Source: Cinnamomum chago
Taxonomy: Eukaryota > Streptophyta > Magnoliopsida > Laurales > Lauraceae
Reading direction: 5' to 3'
Assembly: GCA_038049695.1 (NCBI GenBank)
Contig: CP142457.1
Location: 61,066,501 to 61,130,500 of the forward strand
Length of the DNA stretch: 64,000 nt
Shown: piece after piece, positions 22,801-34,769 of the stretch
Numbering within the stretch: the first letter of the stretch is position 1
Layout of the letters: every line of letters begins with the position of its first letter
Program-made: the position numbers and the translations under genes
Notes under the pieces: model-generated
Seen by the model: the letters and a program-made list of their open reading frames with translations, nothing else
What the model was told of the DNA's origin: nothing
Databases searched by the model: none

Positions 22801-25800
22801 CAAGGCTTTTAAATACCATATCTCCATTTTTTACTCAATTCAAATGAGTGGCAAAGTATGACTCCTTCGAAATACCTCATCCCTCAAAAAAAACTTCTTG
22901 GAACACCTCATCGCTCTAAAAATTGATTTAGTCAGAACTGTTCAGGCCAAGCCATCATGAGTAGAACTTGCACCAAATCATCCCAGTACTCCTGAACATC
23001 ACCTAGCACTGAAACGAAGACAAGTCAACCCTGGTTTTGATTGAGATTTAGTACTGCCTAAAAGTAGGAAGCTAACAAAGGCCAATAACCACCTCCTTTT
23101 TCAATAGATCAGTAGAAGCATCATTCATTGCAACGCATACATTTCACTCTACGTTCCTAACTTATGAGTGGACCCTAAATAGATGTAAACCTTTGATGGT
23201 AGTGGTGGTGGTGGTGATGATACAGTGGACTCCATGTCCCTAGCTATCTATGGAAACAGGAAATAAAATTGCACAGGTCTAGAATGTTAAAAAACAATTC
23301 CACATTCATAAACTTTAGTGTCTTTAAACTGTTTTTTTTTTTTTATTATTATCAGTCTTGAGATTGGTATTTTCCACCCATTACTATATGGAGTCTTAAG
23401 GGCATGTTTGTTTGCATAGAATACAAAAGAACAATTGGTCAAATGAGATCCAAGTTCCAACGAAGGATTATTAAAGACGTGAGGGGTGAGGGATATAATG
23501 TAGATGGGACCTTGCTCCTAGGATTTGAATCACTGGCTGGGTATTCATTTCACATCTTCCCTAGAATCAATTTCCATTAAATGGAAGGTTATTTGATGGG
23601 CATTTTTGGACATTCAACTATGAATCTTGATTTTTAACCACTTATAGAAATGCAATCCAATTACAGGAAACAAACAAGCCCAAAACAAATGAAAATCATA
23701 TCACGCAGTAATGCATGCTAAATTCTTCATATGCAGAGAACCTTCTACGTAGTTCAGCTCAAAACTATGTATATTTTTTTCAGTACATTGGGGACTCGAA
23801 CTTGCACCCTTACTCTCATTAATCAAATGTTATTTTTTGTTATTTTTAAAACTATATTACATATAACTATTAAAAAAATATACTACATATCTTGTGAATC
23901 TGTGAATCCTTCTTTTCCTACTGTCATATACTCATATACCAGCATCCAATTCTAAGTACCCACCCATGGTTGCAATAGTATCAATACAACTGTGAGCCAC
24001 TTTGAAGTTTGAACATGTGGAGGACTGGCGAGAACTGAGAAGTATACAATTCCATATCTCATGGTTTATTTTTTAGAATCCTGATCCTCTACATTCATAC
24101 ATGATAGAAAATCTTCTTGCCAACTCATCAGCATCCCCATCACCAAGCACAATACATCATTAAGAACATTTCAATTATCTTAATAGAAAAGGTTATCGCT
24201 AACCATCCCTTCCCCCTCTCTTTTCTCTCTCCCCCCTCTCCCCTCATTCCTTTCTCTTTCTCCTCCCAAACACAAACTTGCACCAGGGGAAAAAATATAA
24301 GTCAAAATTGAGTTTTGACATGGGAAAATACATTTTATTATAGCAGATGATCAACTATAACTCAAGAATGTGCAACACATAAAAATGACACATTTTATAG
24401 AATACACTAATTTCAAAGCGCATACTAGCTGAATTTCCATAAACAATAAATTTAACGTGGAAAGCTAAATTTATAACCATATAGCCAAAAAACATACCCT
24501 TTAGCGATCCTAGCAGTAGTCTTTAGAGCCCTCCATGCAGTCAGTGCAGCAAAAGGGATGGCACTTGCCTCCTACAAGACCCAATAATATTTCTTTTTAA
24601 ATAAAAAATATGTCTAATAGTGCCATGACAGTTGCCATTCCTTAAGAACTAAATTAGCAGAATAAAAATTTCATATGCAACAAACACATCAGCAATACAA
24701 ACTCTAAACAGCACAAGGAGACACAATAATATTTTATGCTTTTTGGCAGAGTGGCAGACCCTTCGAACTTTAAAGATATCAACAGTAATAAAAAAATGGA
24801 CACAATTTTCTTATTTTAGTTGCTTCCAGTAAAAACAAGAAGTATATTCAATCATAAAAAATTGTTTAATGAGTACTTGTTTAATAAAGGAAAAAAAGGA
24901 ATGACGAAAAAGAAACACAGTGTAGAATAGCATGGAGATAATAAATAAATAAAAAAGAGCAGCGAAGACACAAGTAAGAGGAATCAGTAAAGATCAAAAA
25001 TTATTGATGACCAAAGAAGTCCTTGATAGACAGTGGCAGACTCAGGATTTTAGTTTGAGGGGTGTGAACCTTAATAGGTAATTTAGTTTTGGGGGCAAAT
25101 GGAGGATTTTCATGTGGATTTCGAGACTGGACTCAAGAGTTTTTAATAGATTTTCTGAAACACACCGTGGTTTAACGGGTGTGGCGTGGTTGTGCCTGAG
25201 TCCGCCTCTGTTGATAGACTGTCTACCCAGGAGTTAACCAAATGAGGTACATGAGCTGAAGTACAATCAATTTGAGCAATATGTTCCTAAATCACCTCTG
25301 CCCAATCTGCAACCTTCAAATGGAAACTTTCTTTATTCTTTCAAATGGTTCTAACAGTAACTGCACACACCTATAGCCCATGAAATGGCACAAGGGAATC
25401 GCCTTCCACTATTAATTATTATCCCTGAGCGGCTATGACAACGAAGTACCCGACAACTTTTTTTACAACCAAGCTAAACAGTTGATTACACGAACCTTCC
25501 CATCATTACAGCCACAACCCACATAGGTCCTGAGTAAGTATTACCATTTCTCTGTTATGATTAGAAATGATTATCTAGATACCTTCCCTTCCTGAATTAC
25601 CAATTGCACATCCATCAACATTCACTTTCCATACACCAGATGAAGGATTTCCCACTAAGGTACCCTGGCAAACTTTCTCCCATGACTCAAACCGGGCATG
25701 ACTTTCTCCTCCATGGAAATCCTTAAATTCTTTAAAAACAAAAGTTTCAGTATTCAAATTTTTTTTTTTTTTAAAGTTTCAGTATTCTTCTTGCAACTAA

Positions 25801-28695
25801 GCGGGCCCTCAAGCCTTTAGCAATCTCACCTATTATTCAACAACCCACTGAGCACTGCAGACAGAACTATTGGTAAACAGACAGGAATGCCAGCTGACTA
25901 TGTTGGGACCAAACAGCTAGTGATTCTATGAAAAAAAAATTTGGCAGGTAAATTATTTAGTCGTATTTATGGAAATGTACTAAAAGAGTTTAAGAGATTG
26001 CTCAGTAGTTTATGCATCCTAACATTTATCTCTTGTACAGTTGTCCACAAGACCTTACCACTGTTGTAACCTTGGCTTTTCTTGTGCCTTATGTTTATTT
26101 ACAGCCCAGCCAGGCCATACTTGGCAAGTTCCAGACTGAGGATACAAATCTTGATAATTAAATGTTAGAATATCTAAAATCAACTAAGGTTCAAGGGTTT
26201 ACAAATACCCAAACAATTACATTAAAAGGGATTAAAACTTAACAGTCCTAAGTCACTCCTAACTTACAATCATCACAAAAAAAAAAAAAAAAAAAAAAAA
26301 AGAGAGGAAAAATACTCATATCATTTCACAAAAAAAGGGATTAAAAATTTAACAGTGCAACTCATTAAAAAAATTCTGATCTTTGAATGTCGACATCTCA
26401 AACAGAATAGAATTTGCATAGAAGAATAGGTAGAGACTACATTGGCGCACTGTTCCCAAGAAGAATACAGGAAACGCAAAGAATCCCAGGGAAGAAAGTA
26501 AATGTTTTTCTATTAGCTAACAATGAACCTGATCTTAGAGAGAAGATAAGGCTAAAAGGTAGTTCCAAGATGACTTATTAGAAATTCATCCATTGTACAG
26601 TATCTAAAATTTGTTTCAAGGTATGGTGAAAAACTCTTACAACAAATGATGCATTCATACGTCTAGCTTAAATAAATACATTTGAAATGAAGTTCCTGCA
26701 AAGAAGATAAACTGCAGAAAGTAGCTATCATTATCAATGTTATATGAGTAAGTGATCACGCTTAAAGAAACAGAATGGCCAGAGAAAGTGAGAAACTCAC
26801 CACGTGTGTCATTGAACTTGGTTTTGCTGCGAGCTCTTCCTCTGAAAGAATGGCATAATCAGCATAAGTACCTCTTACAGCAGTTGGATGCAATGCACCA
26901 AATACTTCTTCCCCAACACTGAATGACCGAACTGAAGCTCCAATGGCTGCAACTTCACCACTAATATCGCGACCCAAAATCAGAGGCAAAAGTGGTTCAA
27001 ATATGGAACGGCCATAACCAGATCGCATCTGAATATTTTAAAAAATTGAAGCATTTAATAAGTGCTGAACACATCTTTGATGCAAACCTACATTTGATTA
27101 TGTGGAAAGGTTAAAAGCTAAATGATATCAAGTTTAGTACTAAACACCATCTAAAACATACTTTGCCATTAAACAAAATCTGCAAATGAAGCCAACGCCC
27201 AGTTTCCAGACACAAGGAATTTCCTTTCTTTTCTTTTCTTTTCTTTTCTTGTTAATGATTAGTTTTCGATATCATGTAACAAATGGTCAAGAAAACCATT
27301 CAAAACAAAAGGTCAAGAAAGTGCCCAGTTTCAATTTCAAGGAACAGGGAATTTACCCATAGGCTAGCTGGTAGTGTACTAAACAGATGCTAGCACGGTC
27401 ATTCATCATCCCATTTGCATCTAACGCCTAAATTCCATTCAAATTCCCCACAGCATGTTATCAATTCAATACCTGATTGGCTATAGGAACAGCCCCATGC
27501 AGGGGACCCTTGGTGCTGCATGATGAGCCCTAGAAAAATGTTACAGTAGTGCAACAAAATTTCCAAGCTTCTACAATATGCACCGACATTTAATATACTA
27601 GGGCTTTTTACCAGGAAATACTCTTTAGACCTTAATAAAGAAACCATGGAGAGCAATACTTTTAAATACTTCTCCCCAAAGGACCTCCCTCCAAAAGACT
27701 AATTCTTATGAAACTGCCATGTATTGCAGATTGAAAGATATCGGGGCCATCTTGCAAACCATGGTTATCACAAATGTACTTGTTCTCCTTTTCTTTGTTG
27801 TTTAATTTTGTTCAATTCTGATATTATTTTCACAATTAAACTCACGTTTCATGCAATGGATATACATCTTCATTTTTTTTCCTCCTGATGGGCTCACTGT
27901 TCTAGTTCACAACAGCCACCTAAAATCACATTCACCGGAAATGGACATGCTCCAATCTTCCTCTGGTTCACCCTTAACCGAGAAAAGACTATCAAGGGTT
28001 CCACACAGAAATCTAGATTACTTGAAGGCTCGCCCGCCCAGCTACAGGAATTAGCACTATGCTTAATGAGTTCAATAGCACAGTTCTTACGGTTATGACA
28101 TCTTTTTAAGAGGGATGATTAATGTGGGACGACCCCTAATGAATGCCTGCGAATGCACCCAGTATTATCTTGGGGAGTTATTGGCGTCCCCCTGTTCAAT
28201 TTCAATTACATGGATGATGAAATATTCAATCCAATTGCAATCAAAGGAGTATCACAGCTCAAAACAAACTAGTCACCCAACATTATTGGACGATCCTACA
28301 TCAATCAATTGAAATCTGTAATATTCAATCCAAATGCAATTAAAAGTGCATCCAAACTCAAACCAATCTAATCGTCCAACATTCAACAAACCTATCGAAC
28401 CAGAAAATTTAAAAAAATCAAAATCAAAGGCAAACGAAATGCGAGAGGAACTCACGCGCGTGTCGAGAGGATTGATCGAGACAGCACGTGTGCGGACGAG
28501 CAGCTCCTTCGGCTTCAGATCGGGGATCTCGACGTCGTGGCGGACTTCCAGTACCTCCGGGCCGCCGAATCGCGGCAGAACCACTGCTCTGCAGGTGGTG
28601 GCGATGCTCCTGATCCCTAGATTCGTTGAGGCGTGGCTCAATTTAGCGTCGGCAGCTGATCTTCCGGAGACGCAGAGTCTCCTCCACACCGTCAT
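19896..28695 (-). CDS. RTN4IP1-like mitochondrial NADPH oxidoreductase (zinc-free MDR family)
   Basis: Medium-chain dehydrogenase/reductase of the quinone-oxidoreductase type, closest to reticulon-4-interacting protein 1 homologues; expected to reduce quinone-like carbonyls with NADPH in mitochondria. Seven exons on the minus strand: 28695-28456, 27028-26801, 24571-24498, 22370-22211, 21806-21687, 21580-21472 and 20077-19896. Phases join without a break to give 370 residues. Residues 1-35 are Arg/Ser-rich with little acid, like a mitochondrial presequence. The GroES-like part includes AVSINPLDTR, ILGRDISGEVAAIG and GTYADYAILSEEELA. The nucleotide-binding motif VVGGGGAVGLAAIQLA lies at about 186-201. 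Next come FDAVLDTIGAPETERL and EYWWTYMRADSEGLDEI; the C-terminus is KVVLEVD. The zinc-ligand cysteines of alcohol dehydrogenases are absent, as expected for this branch. The introns hold several small transposons, yet the coding frame is intact. Confidence 0.92.
22702..22745 (+). repeat. Poly-G tract (26 G) followed by (TGG)n
   Basis: An uninterrupted run of 26 G at 22702-22727 passes into TGG triplets. It lies in the third RTN4IP1-like intron, so the transcript would carry poly-C. Length may vary or be misassembled. Confidence 0.85.
23400..23681. mobile_element. MITE-like element, possibly PIF/Harbinger-type
   Basis: The left end GGGCATGTTTGTTTGCATAG and the inverted right end GGGCTTGTTTGTTTCCTGTA match as terminal inverted repeats over about 20 bp. 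GGG(C)NTGTTTG-type ends are common in Tourist-like MITEs. The expected 3-bp TTA/TAA duplication is only partial (TAA left, AAA right). Confidence 0.5.
25031..25210. mobile_element. 180-bp hAT MITE with intact 8-bp target duplication
   Basis: The ends CAGTGGCAGACTCAGG and, inverted, CAGAGGCGGACTCAGG agree at 14 of 16 bases. TTGATAGA lies directly outside both ends, at 25023-25030 and 25211-25218. CAGNGGCGGA-type ends with 8-bp duplications are the hallmark of a widespread plant hAT family. It sits in the second RTN4IP1-like intron and carries no coding sequence. Confidence 0.88.
25575..25757 (-). pseudogene. LINE-derived RNase H-like fragment
   Basis: The minus-strand reading contains NPSSGVWKVNVDGCAIGNSG, which fits the PPxGWxKLNVDGAxxGNPG start of the RNase H domain of plant non-LTR retrotransposons and their derived putative ribonuclease H proteins. 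Only the beginning of the domain is present and no flanking reverse transcriptase is seen. It is an intronic remnant within the RTN4IP1-like gene. Confidence 0.65.
25741..25787 (-). mobile_element. Tail-only retroposon insertion with 15-bp target duplication
   Basis: AAAGTTTCAGTATTC at 25741-25755 is repeated exactly at 25773-25787. The 17 bases between them are AAA followed by 14 T. This is what target-primed insertion of almost nothing but a poly-A tail would leave. Replication slippage is the alternative. Confidence 0.55.
27223..27249 (+). repeat. (TTTTC)n microsatellite
   Basis: About five TTTTC units lie in the first RTN4IP1-like intron. Confidence 0.85.
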
Positions 28696-29954
28696 TTTGT
28701 CGATTCAAGGGTTTTTGGACGCCCTTGGAAACCCTAATTCCTAATACAATACAGATTTCGGTACTCAGATGATGAAGATGAAGACGAAGACGAAAGAGAA
28801 TAAGAATATGAAGAATGAGAATGGAGAGGTGTATGCTTTTGGAAAGAGCCGATGTGTATGTTTTCCATCCACAGATGTTCGTTGAACACCTTGCACTTGT
28901 GGTCGCTGGTAGCGGCACTGCAATTGCATTTCACTTCAAAAATACGCGTGCAATGCACGTGACATAGAAAATTTGGATTGAAAGAAACGGTGGAATAGAA
29001 TTAGAATGTGGTGCTAAACTTAAGGTTTGAGATTTTGTGGCTTTGTATGATGTCTAGAAGAAATATTTGAAGGAAATATGAATTATAGAATTGTTGGTTG
29101 GTAGGAAACGTTTTGCAATAGTAATTTAAAATTATAAAAGTCCCATCAAAAAAATTAAATTATAATAGAAATTGATAATAACAAAAAAGTATATGGTTTT
29201 TATTTCATTTCTCAGCTTCTTTTTTCTATGGACAATAAGATGGGTTTTTCTTTTAGAAACTTATGAAGTTTTACGTTTTTTTTTTTGGTATACTTGTTCA
29301 TTTGTTCTTTACTTTTTCTCATGTTTCAAATAATATAATCTTTTGAGGATTTTACAGAAAAAGTCCCGAAGTTTGGTCATTCCTCGCGTAGGGTCCCCGC
29401 AAATTGTGCAGTACAAACGGGCTCCGTTAGGACATCTTCCGTTTTTTTTAATGTTGAAGGGTTTGATTAGAGCAACGTTAGCATCGCTCTACAGAATTTT
29501 TTTTAAAACATAGAACTCCCTTTATTTCTTCTTCCTCTTATGTTTTTCCTCTTCTCCCATGTATTTGTCGGTCTCCCCCACTCCATTTTCTCCCAATCAT
29601 CTTGGGGAAATAATATTACACGCTTTATAAAAAAAATTACTACTGACCAACATACAGTTTCTTTTTTTCTTCTTTTCATATTCACAAGATTTATCGAGAA
29701 AAGTGAAAGAGATGGGAAAGAAAAGAAAATGATAGGTATAACATGGAAGAATCATTCCAATAACAATCTTATGCCCATACATTATTATGTACAACTTACC
29801 CTCAACCCATGAACCCATCCATGAGAAAAGGAGAGAGAGAAAGACTGCTTTGCATGGTAAACGTTGCATGTGTATTCACAACTTTTCCGCCCATATGAAT
29901 AGTGGAAAACTTATATTTGCAGCTTGAATAAAAAGACGTGAAGAGCAATGCTAG

Positions 29955-30080
29955 TGTCACCCAATTTTTTTTGGAGGACGTTGTCGTCCTAAAAAAAAGT
30001 TACAGAAAGACCAAGTTTGTCACCTAAATTTTTTTGGGTGATGCTGTTGTCCTAAAAAAAAGTGGCGGAAAGATCGGATT
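29955..30080 (+). repeat. 63-bp tandem duplication
   Basis: TGTCACCC...CCTAAAAAAAAGTTACAGAAAGA at 29955-30017 is followed by a diverged second copy from 30018 to about 30080. Confidence 0.75.
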
Positions 30081-30216
30081 TGTGCCATACAACCTGCAGG
30101 GATCCTTCGCAATGAATGGCCAAATTTCAAAAAAATTTCCGAGAAATCCTCTAATTTTTTTATATCAAGGACCATTTGTTATTGGACAAAAGTTTTCCTC
30201 TTTTTCCTTTTATTAT

Positions 30217-30241
30217 TTTATTTATTTATTTATTTATTTGG
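30217..30241 (+). repeat. (TTTA)n microsatellite
   Basis: About six TTTA/TTAT units in intergenic DNA. Confidence 0.8.
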
Positions 30242-30356
30242 GTGCAAGGGCCAAGAGCGTTCCTCGCCATTGAACTAACCATGCCAATGGCCGGCTGACA
30301 TTTTAAAATGGAAGCTCCTCCCTTTATTTGCTAGGATGGTTCCATTGTTATAGTTA

Positions 30357-31386
30357 TAGGTAGCAAACGGGTCAGTTCAGTGTAAACGAGTTGGGCCTGT
30401 TTATTAAATGGATTAGGCGCAGCTAATGTGCATCCGACCCGTTTATTACAAAGGTCAAAACCTCCTAGGTGGACCCATCCCAACCCACTTTAAGCCACGT
30501 AACCATTGCGAACCGATCAACCCAACCACAGTTCCCTACCTAATTCAAACTAACTTATAAAATTAACTTGAGCTCAGTTTCATTTCAACAAACATTTGAG
30601 GAGGTACACTACCTAACTTTCTATTAGTAAAATGTTAGGCCCAGGTCAATTAACTCTTCTTCTTTTTTTCCATACATTGAAGCAATTCGCGCAAACTCTA
30701 GCCCTTATGTAAATGATAAAACCCAACTTCGTTTTACTTAGTTTTCCATCTATAAGAGGTGGGATCCAATTAGCCAAGGCCCATTCATCCTTTTCTAGTT
30801 CATGGATTGAAACAATCCAATTCAATTTTAGCTATTTTCTTGCTTATGTCATGTCTATTATATTTTCTTCATATCCATAATTCATATCATAAGAAATAAG
30901 TCCATATAAAAATGTTTTTTAAGTAAGCCAACAAACGGCATACCTGTGGGGGGGGCGGGGGCGGGGGAAGAAAAATAATTATTTAAACCTTGATTATTGT
31001 ATGTATTTTTTAAATAACGACTATAGAAATAGATATCAGGACTAATAGAAATGAAAAAAAGGTTTTTATTAAAATAAAATAAAAAAAACATATCAAAACA
31101 AAAGGATACTATATACAATTGAGTGATAAGTGTCAGTTGGAATGTGGAGGTTGAATTAGAGAATAAGTATCATCAAGATCTTTACCTCTTTGGGATTTCA
31201 ACTAATAATTAAAATTTAAAGAAAAAGTTAAAACGGGTCATACGGGTTAGGTGGGGTAGGAGAGTCAACTCTAATCCAACCCATTTATCCATGGGTCCGA
31301 AAAACCTTGACCTGTGGCTAGCATATTTTGCAGGTCATAGTGGGACAGGTTGTTGGGTCAGGTCGGGTCATATTTTGCTACCTCTA
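30357..31386. mobile_element. Non-autonomous hAT-like element, about 1.0 kb
   Basis: The left end TAGGTAGCAAACGGGTC and the inverted right end TAGAGGTAGCAAAATATGACC form diverged terminal inverted repeats. The GGGTCAGGTCGGGTCA-type interior near the right end is typical of decayed plant hAT repeats. Flanking sequences are similar but not identical, so the target duplication is uncertain. No transposase frame is seen. Confidence 0.5.
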
Positions 31387-31646
31387 TCTCTAGCTTTAGA
31401 ATGAACAGCTACATATTAATTGCGTAAAATAATGATACATGAGTCAATGGAGCTAAATTATTAATTTGCATCGATAAAGTTTTTTGTCTGATAATAAACG
31501 GGCAAACGCATGCTCATACAGTCATACTTAGCATATGGAATATAATTCGTAGTATAAAAAAATGTGCGAAAGTCTTAAATTTTATAAAGAAAATTTGGGT
31601 TTTGGGTTTACTTAGCCTGCATTGTCTCGTCCCATTTACGCTTAAC

Positions 31647-32056
31647 TGGGGATGTAAATTGGTCAATTTCGATCTGGGTCCATGGTGGACTCGGAAACCA
31701 AAGCCGTTAATGAGAATGTGGAACTGGACACGTTTCCGAACTAATTTTTTGGTTCTAGAACCAGAACTGTTAATGAGAAGATAAAACCGGAACCGACAAC
31801 GTATATGGGACAGGTCCGAATCCGGGCCCGAGTCTATGTAGAGAACTATATGGAAAAGGCCTACTTTTTTTGAGAGATTTTTTAAAATTGAAGTAATATG
31901 TCGGGTCCCGGGTCCATGAGCCCGAACCATGGTGGACCCAAGCTCGTTTAGTTATCAGGGCAACGGGGCCTAAATGAGGACCCAAACCCCGGTTTTAATG
32001 GGTCCAAACCTTTAGGTAATCGGAGAATCGGGAGCAGGGGACCCATTTACATTCTT
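31647..32056. mobile_element. hAT-like MITE with GTAAATGGGT-type ends
   Basis: The left end GGGGATGTAAATTGGTC and the inverted right end AAGAATGTAAATGGGTCCCC match imperfectly. The interior repeats words such as GGAACCGG and TCGGGNCC. It resembles the plant repeats that begin GGGGTGTAAATGG. Confidence 0.5.
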
Positions 32057-32314
32057 ACTTTGTGTTTGAACAATCTACCCGTAAAAATAATTTTGATTGA
32101 GACTAAAATTTTATAAGTCATAGAAAAATGGGCTCCATTGAGTGTAGAAAATAAATTAGTCCTATAATCATGTTTTTCTTTGATCAAACGGTTAACATCA
32201 AATTTCTTTTCTCATGGGATACACCTATTATCAAACCAACCCCATTACACTAACTAATCTCGCTATGAATTAACAACCCTAATTTAACATTTACGTGAAT
32301 TGTACTCAATTGTA

Positions 32315-32345
32315 CTAGCAACAAAGGCCCATGCTAAGCACGGGC
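32315..32345 (-). mobile_element. Helitron-like 3' terminus (minus strand)
   Basis: Read on the minus strand, a GC-rich hairpin (GCCCGTGC, loop TTA, GCATGGGC, one wobble pair) at 32345-32327 is followed after 8 bases by CTAG and then T. Helitron 3' ends have this arrangement: hairpin, short spacer, CTRR, insertion before T. The 5' end was not located. Confidence 0.55.
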
Positions 32346-34769
32346 TCTAAAAATATTAATAATTTCTTACATCAAATTGTGATCCCCTTTGATTAGTTAG
32401 GAAAATAAACTAAGATCATTTAAACTTTGTGGCAAACTTAACTAAAAATCATAATAAATTTAATAAAGAGAATTCATTGCGTAAAAAGAAAAAATTAATA
32501 TGAAACTTGATAAGAACACATTCAACCCATGCTGCCAGGGCTATATTTTGAAAAAAAATATCTAAGATAATTATTGACTTAAACAATAAATACAATGTTT
32601 TTAAAATTATTCTATAGCAATTATTTAAAAATTATATATATATTAGTTTCTATTTTAGTGATCAATTTTGCAATAGCTAGAAATTTAGATTTAGAAAGAG
32701 AACTTTTCTTTAATATTAATTACAAAATTTAATTATAAACTTGATAATTGAAGTTAAGATTTTTATTTATCAAAAGGCAATAGTTCTACATATCCTATGA
32801 CTTCTGCTTTTATTTCTTGTATTTGGGTCAGGTTATCTTCTGTACTATTTCTTTAATTAGGTAATATATCCTTTAAAAAATGAAAAGATATGTGGACCAT
32901 GTAAAGTCAAAGTTTAGGGTCCAAATCATCTTTGTACTTTACCCCTTTAACATTTACTACACTCTCTTGTCCGATATCGATTAAGAGTTTCTGTTTACCA
33001 AGCTTTTTTCTGCATAAGAACAAATTATCTGCACATTTAAAAGAAAAGGTAATCAAAAGTTCAAAAAGAGAAAAAGGAAAAATAGAAAAGATGACAAATT
33101 TACAAGAGGTTAATGCCAAACAAAACTCGATAAAATCCCAATCTTCCCTTGTTGTCCTTTCTAATGATTATATAGTTTCACCAATTATGATTATGCTCTG
33201 TAAAAAAAATGAAAAATATATTTGATTAATAATTATTTATAATCACAAAACAATATAAGATCAGAAAATGCAACATAATAATAAAAAAAGAGAAAATAGA
33301 ATCAACAAATTGAAGGATCCAAAAGATACAGAAGAAAATATATTGGTAAAGAAATCAATGAGAAGTACATCCGGTTCAAACAAAAGGACTACCCGTCATC
33401 ATAATTTCTCTAACTATTGCTATTATTAATGGATTCGATTTCTAACTTATCTTGTTTTTTGGGGTCAGTCTTGAGCCTACGAAAAATAAGCTCTCTCAAG
33501 TGGAACTATGCTTAGCCCAAAAAAGGAAGAGTCAATAATCTACATTTCCTTATTGAAAAGCCTAATTGTTTTATTTTTTCTCACAATTACACATTTGAAT
33601 AACCCAAAATGGGGCCTTACGGAAAAAAAAAAAAAAAACACATTGAATGCTATGTAGATTTGACATTCTATACGTGTTTTTCACATACTGAGATAAAGCC
33701 GGTTGCTTTCATCTTTAACCGATTAATCAGAGTTAGTGGTAAAATCTGTGATCAAGACATGGCAAGAGTACAATGGACCTTATTTTCATAAAAATTATAT
33801 AAATTAAAAAGGAAAGAGATAAATGATGGTTGTATTGGAATAGTACCCGAAGAGAAACATCAAAGGGAGGAAACATTGGAGAGGGTGGACTTTGTTGCCG
33901 TAAGAGATTCTAATGCATTTGGTTGAAGAAGCCCATATTCTCAATGAAATTGTCCATGTTTTTGTTTGATTATAAACTTGAAAGTTAAATACAAAAATGA
34001 GAATGGAGATTTGGAATATGGATTAAGGGGGCTTTGGATAATTGGTTGATATTGAATGTCTAATCCTTGCATCATGGAGCAGGTATAATTAATTAAAAGC
34101 AAGTCGTATCATGGAGAAAAACCCACAACTATCATGTCCTTGATAAGTTAAAAGAGTGGGTCCCACGTCATTAATTTAAATGGCTATATAATTAACAACG
34201 GGTACCATGGAGCAATTCCGGTTTGCATTCACTATGGCCATCTGGATCAAAAGTTTTTATTTGCAATCACGTAGCCATTTGGATCCCACAATTGTTATGA
34301 TCTTAAATAACTTAAAAGAGTGGGCTCCCCCTAATTAATTTAAATAGATATATAAATACCAGTAGGCATTATGAAGCAATTTCATTTTGCATTCGTTATG
34401 GCCTAGATAAGTTAAAATGTAGAACCAATAGTCATTGACAAACATTGGGGTGGTCAAAATCAATTGAACAAATCGGGACTGATTTCTAAATTGGAAACAA
34501 TCTCTTTCATATATATTAATTGAACTTAAATCATTATTAAACCTTCAGGCCTTAAAATCACCGACTGTGATTAATTTTCAATTGGATGGATCCCTGGGTG
34601 TGCGTTGACTAAAGTGCCGACACCACTTAACTAATGAGGGTGTGCCAATCACCACCCTAGGCCTGATGGTTTGGACCTTTGGTTGAAATCATGAGATTGT
34701 GGGTTAGAGATCTAGCACCGGAGAGGGAGAGGGAGAGGGAGCTCCCATTATCTTTGCTCTTCCAATGGA

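Larger units (their letters stand above)
28696..34760. other. Gene-poor stretch upstream of the RTN4IP1-like gene
   Basis: Begins with the likely 5' leader of the RTN4IP1-like gene (about 28696-28900, minus strand). The rest is AT-rich repeat DNA with at least two hAT-like elements, a Helitron-like end and a 63-bp duplication. No intact gene is supported. Confidence 0.55.

Noticed and set aside
34655-34720. tRNA-like sequence (GGCCTGATGGTTTGGACC ... GTGGGTTAGAGATC)
   Set aside because: The B box is poor and no cloverleaf forms; not reported as a tRNA or SINE.
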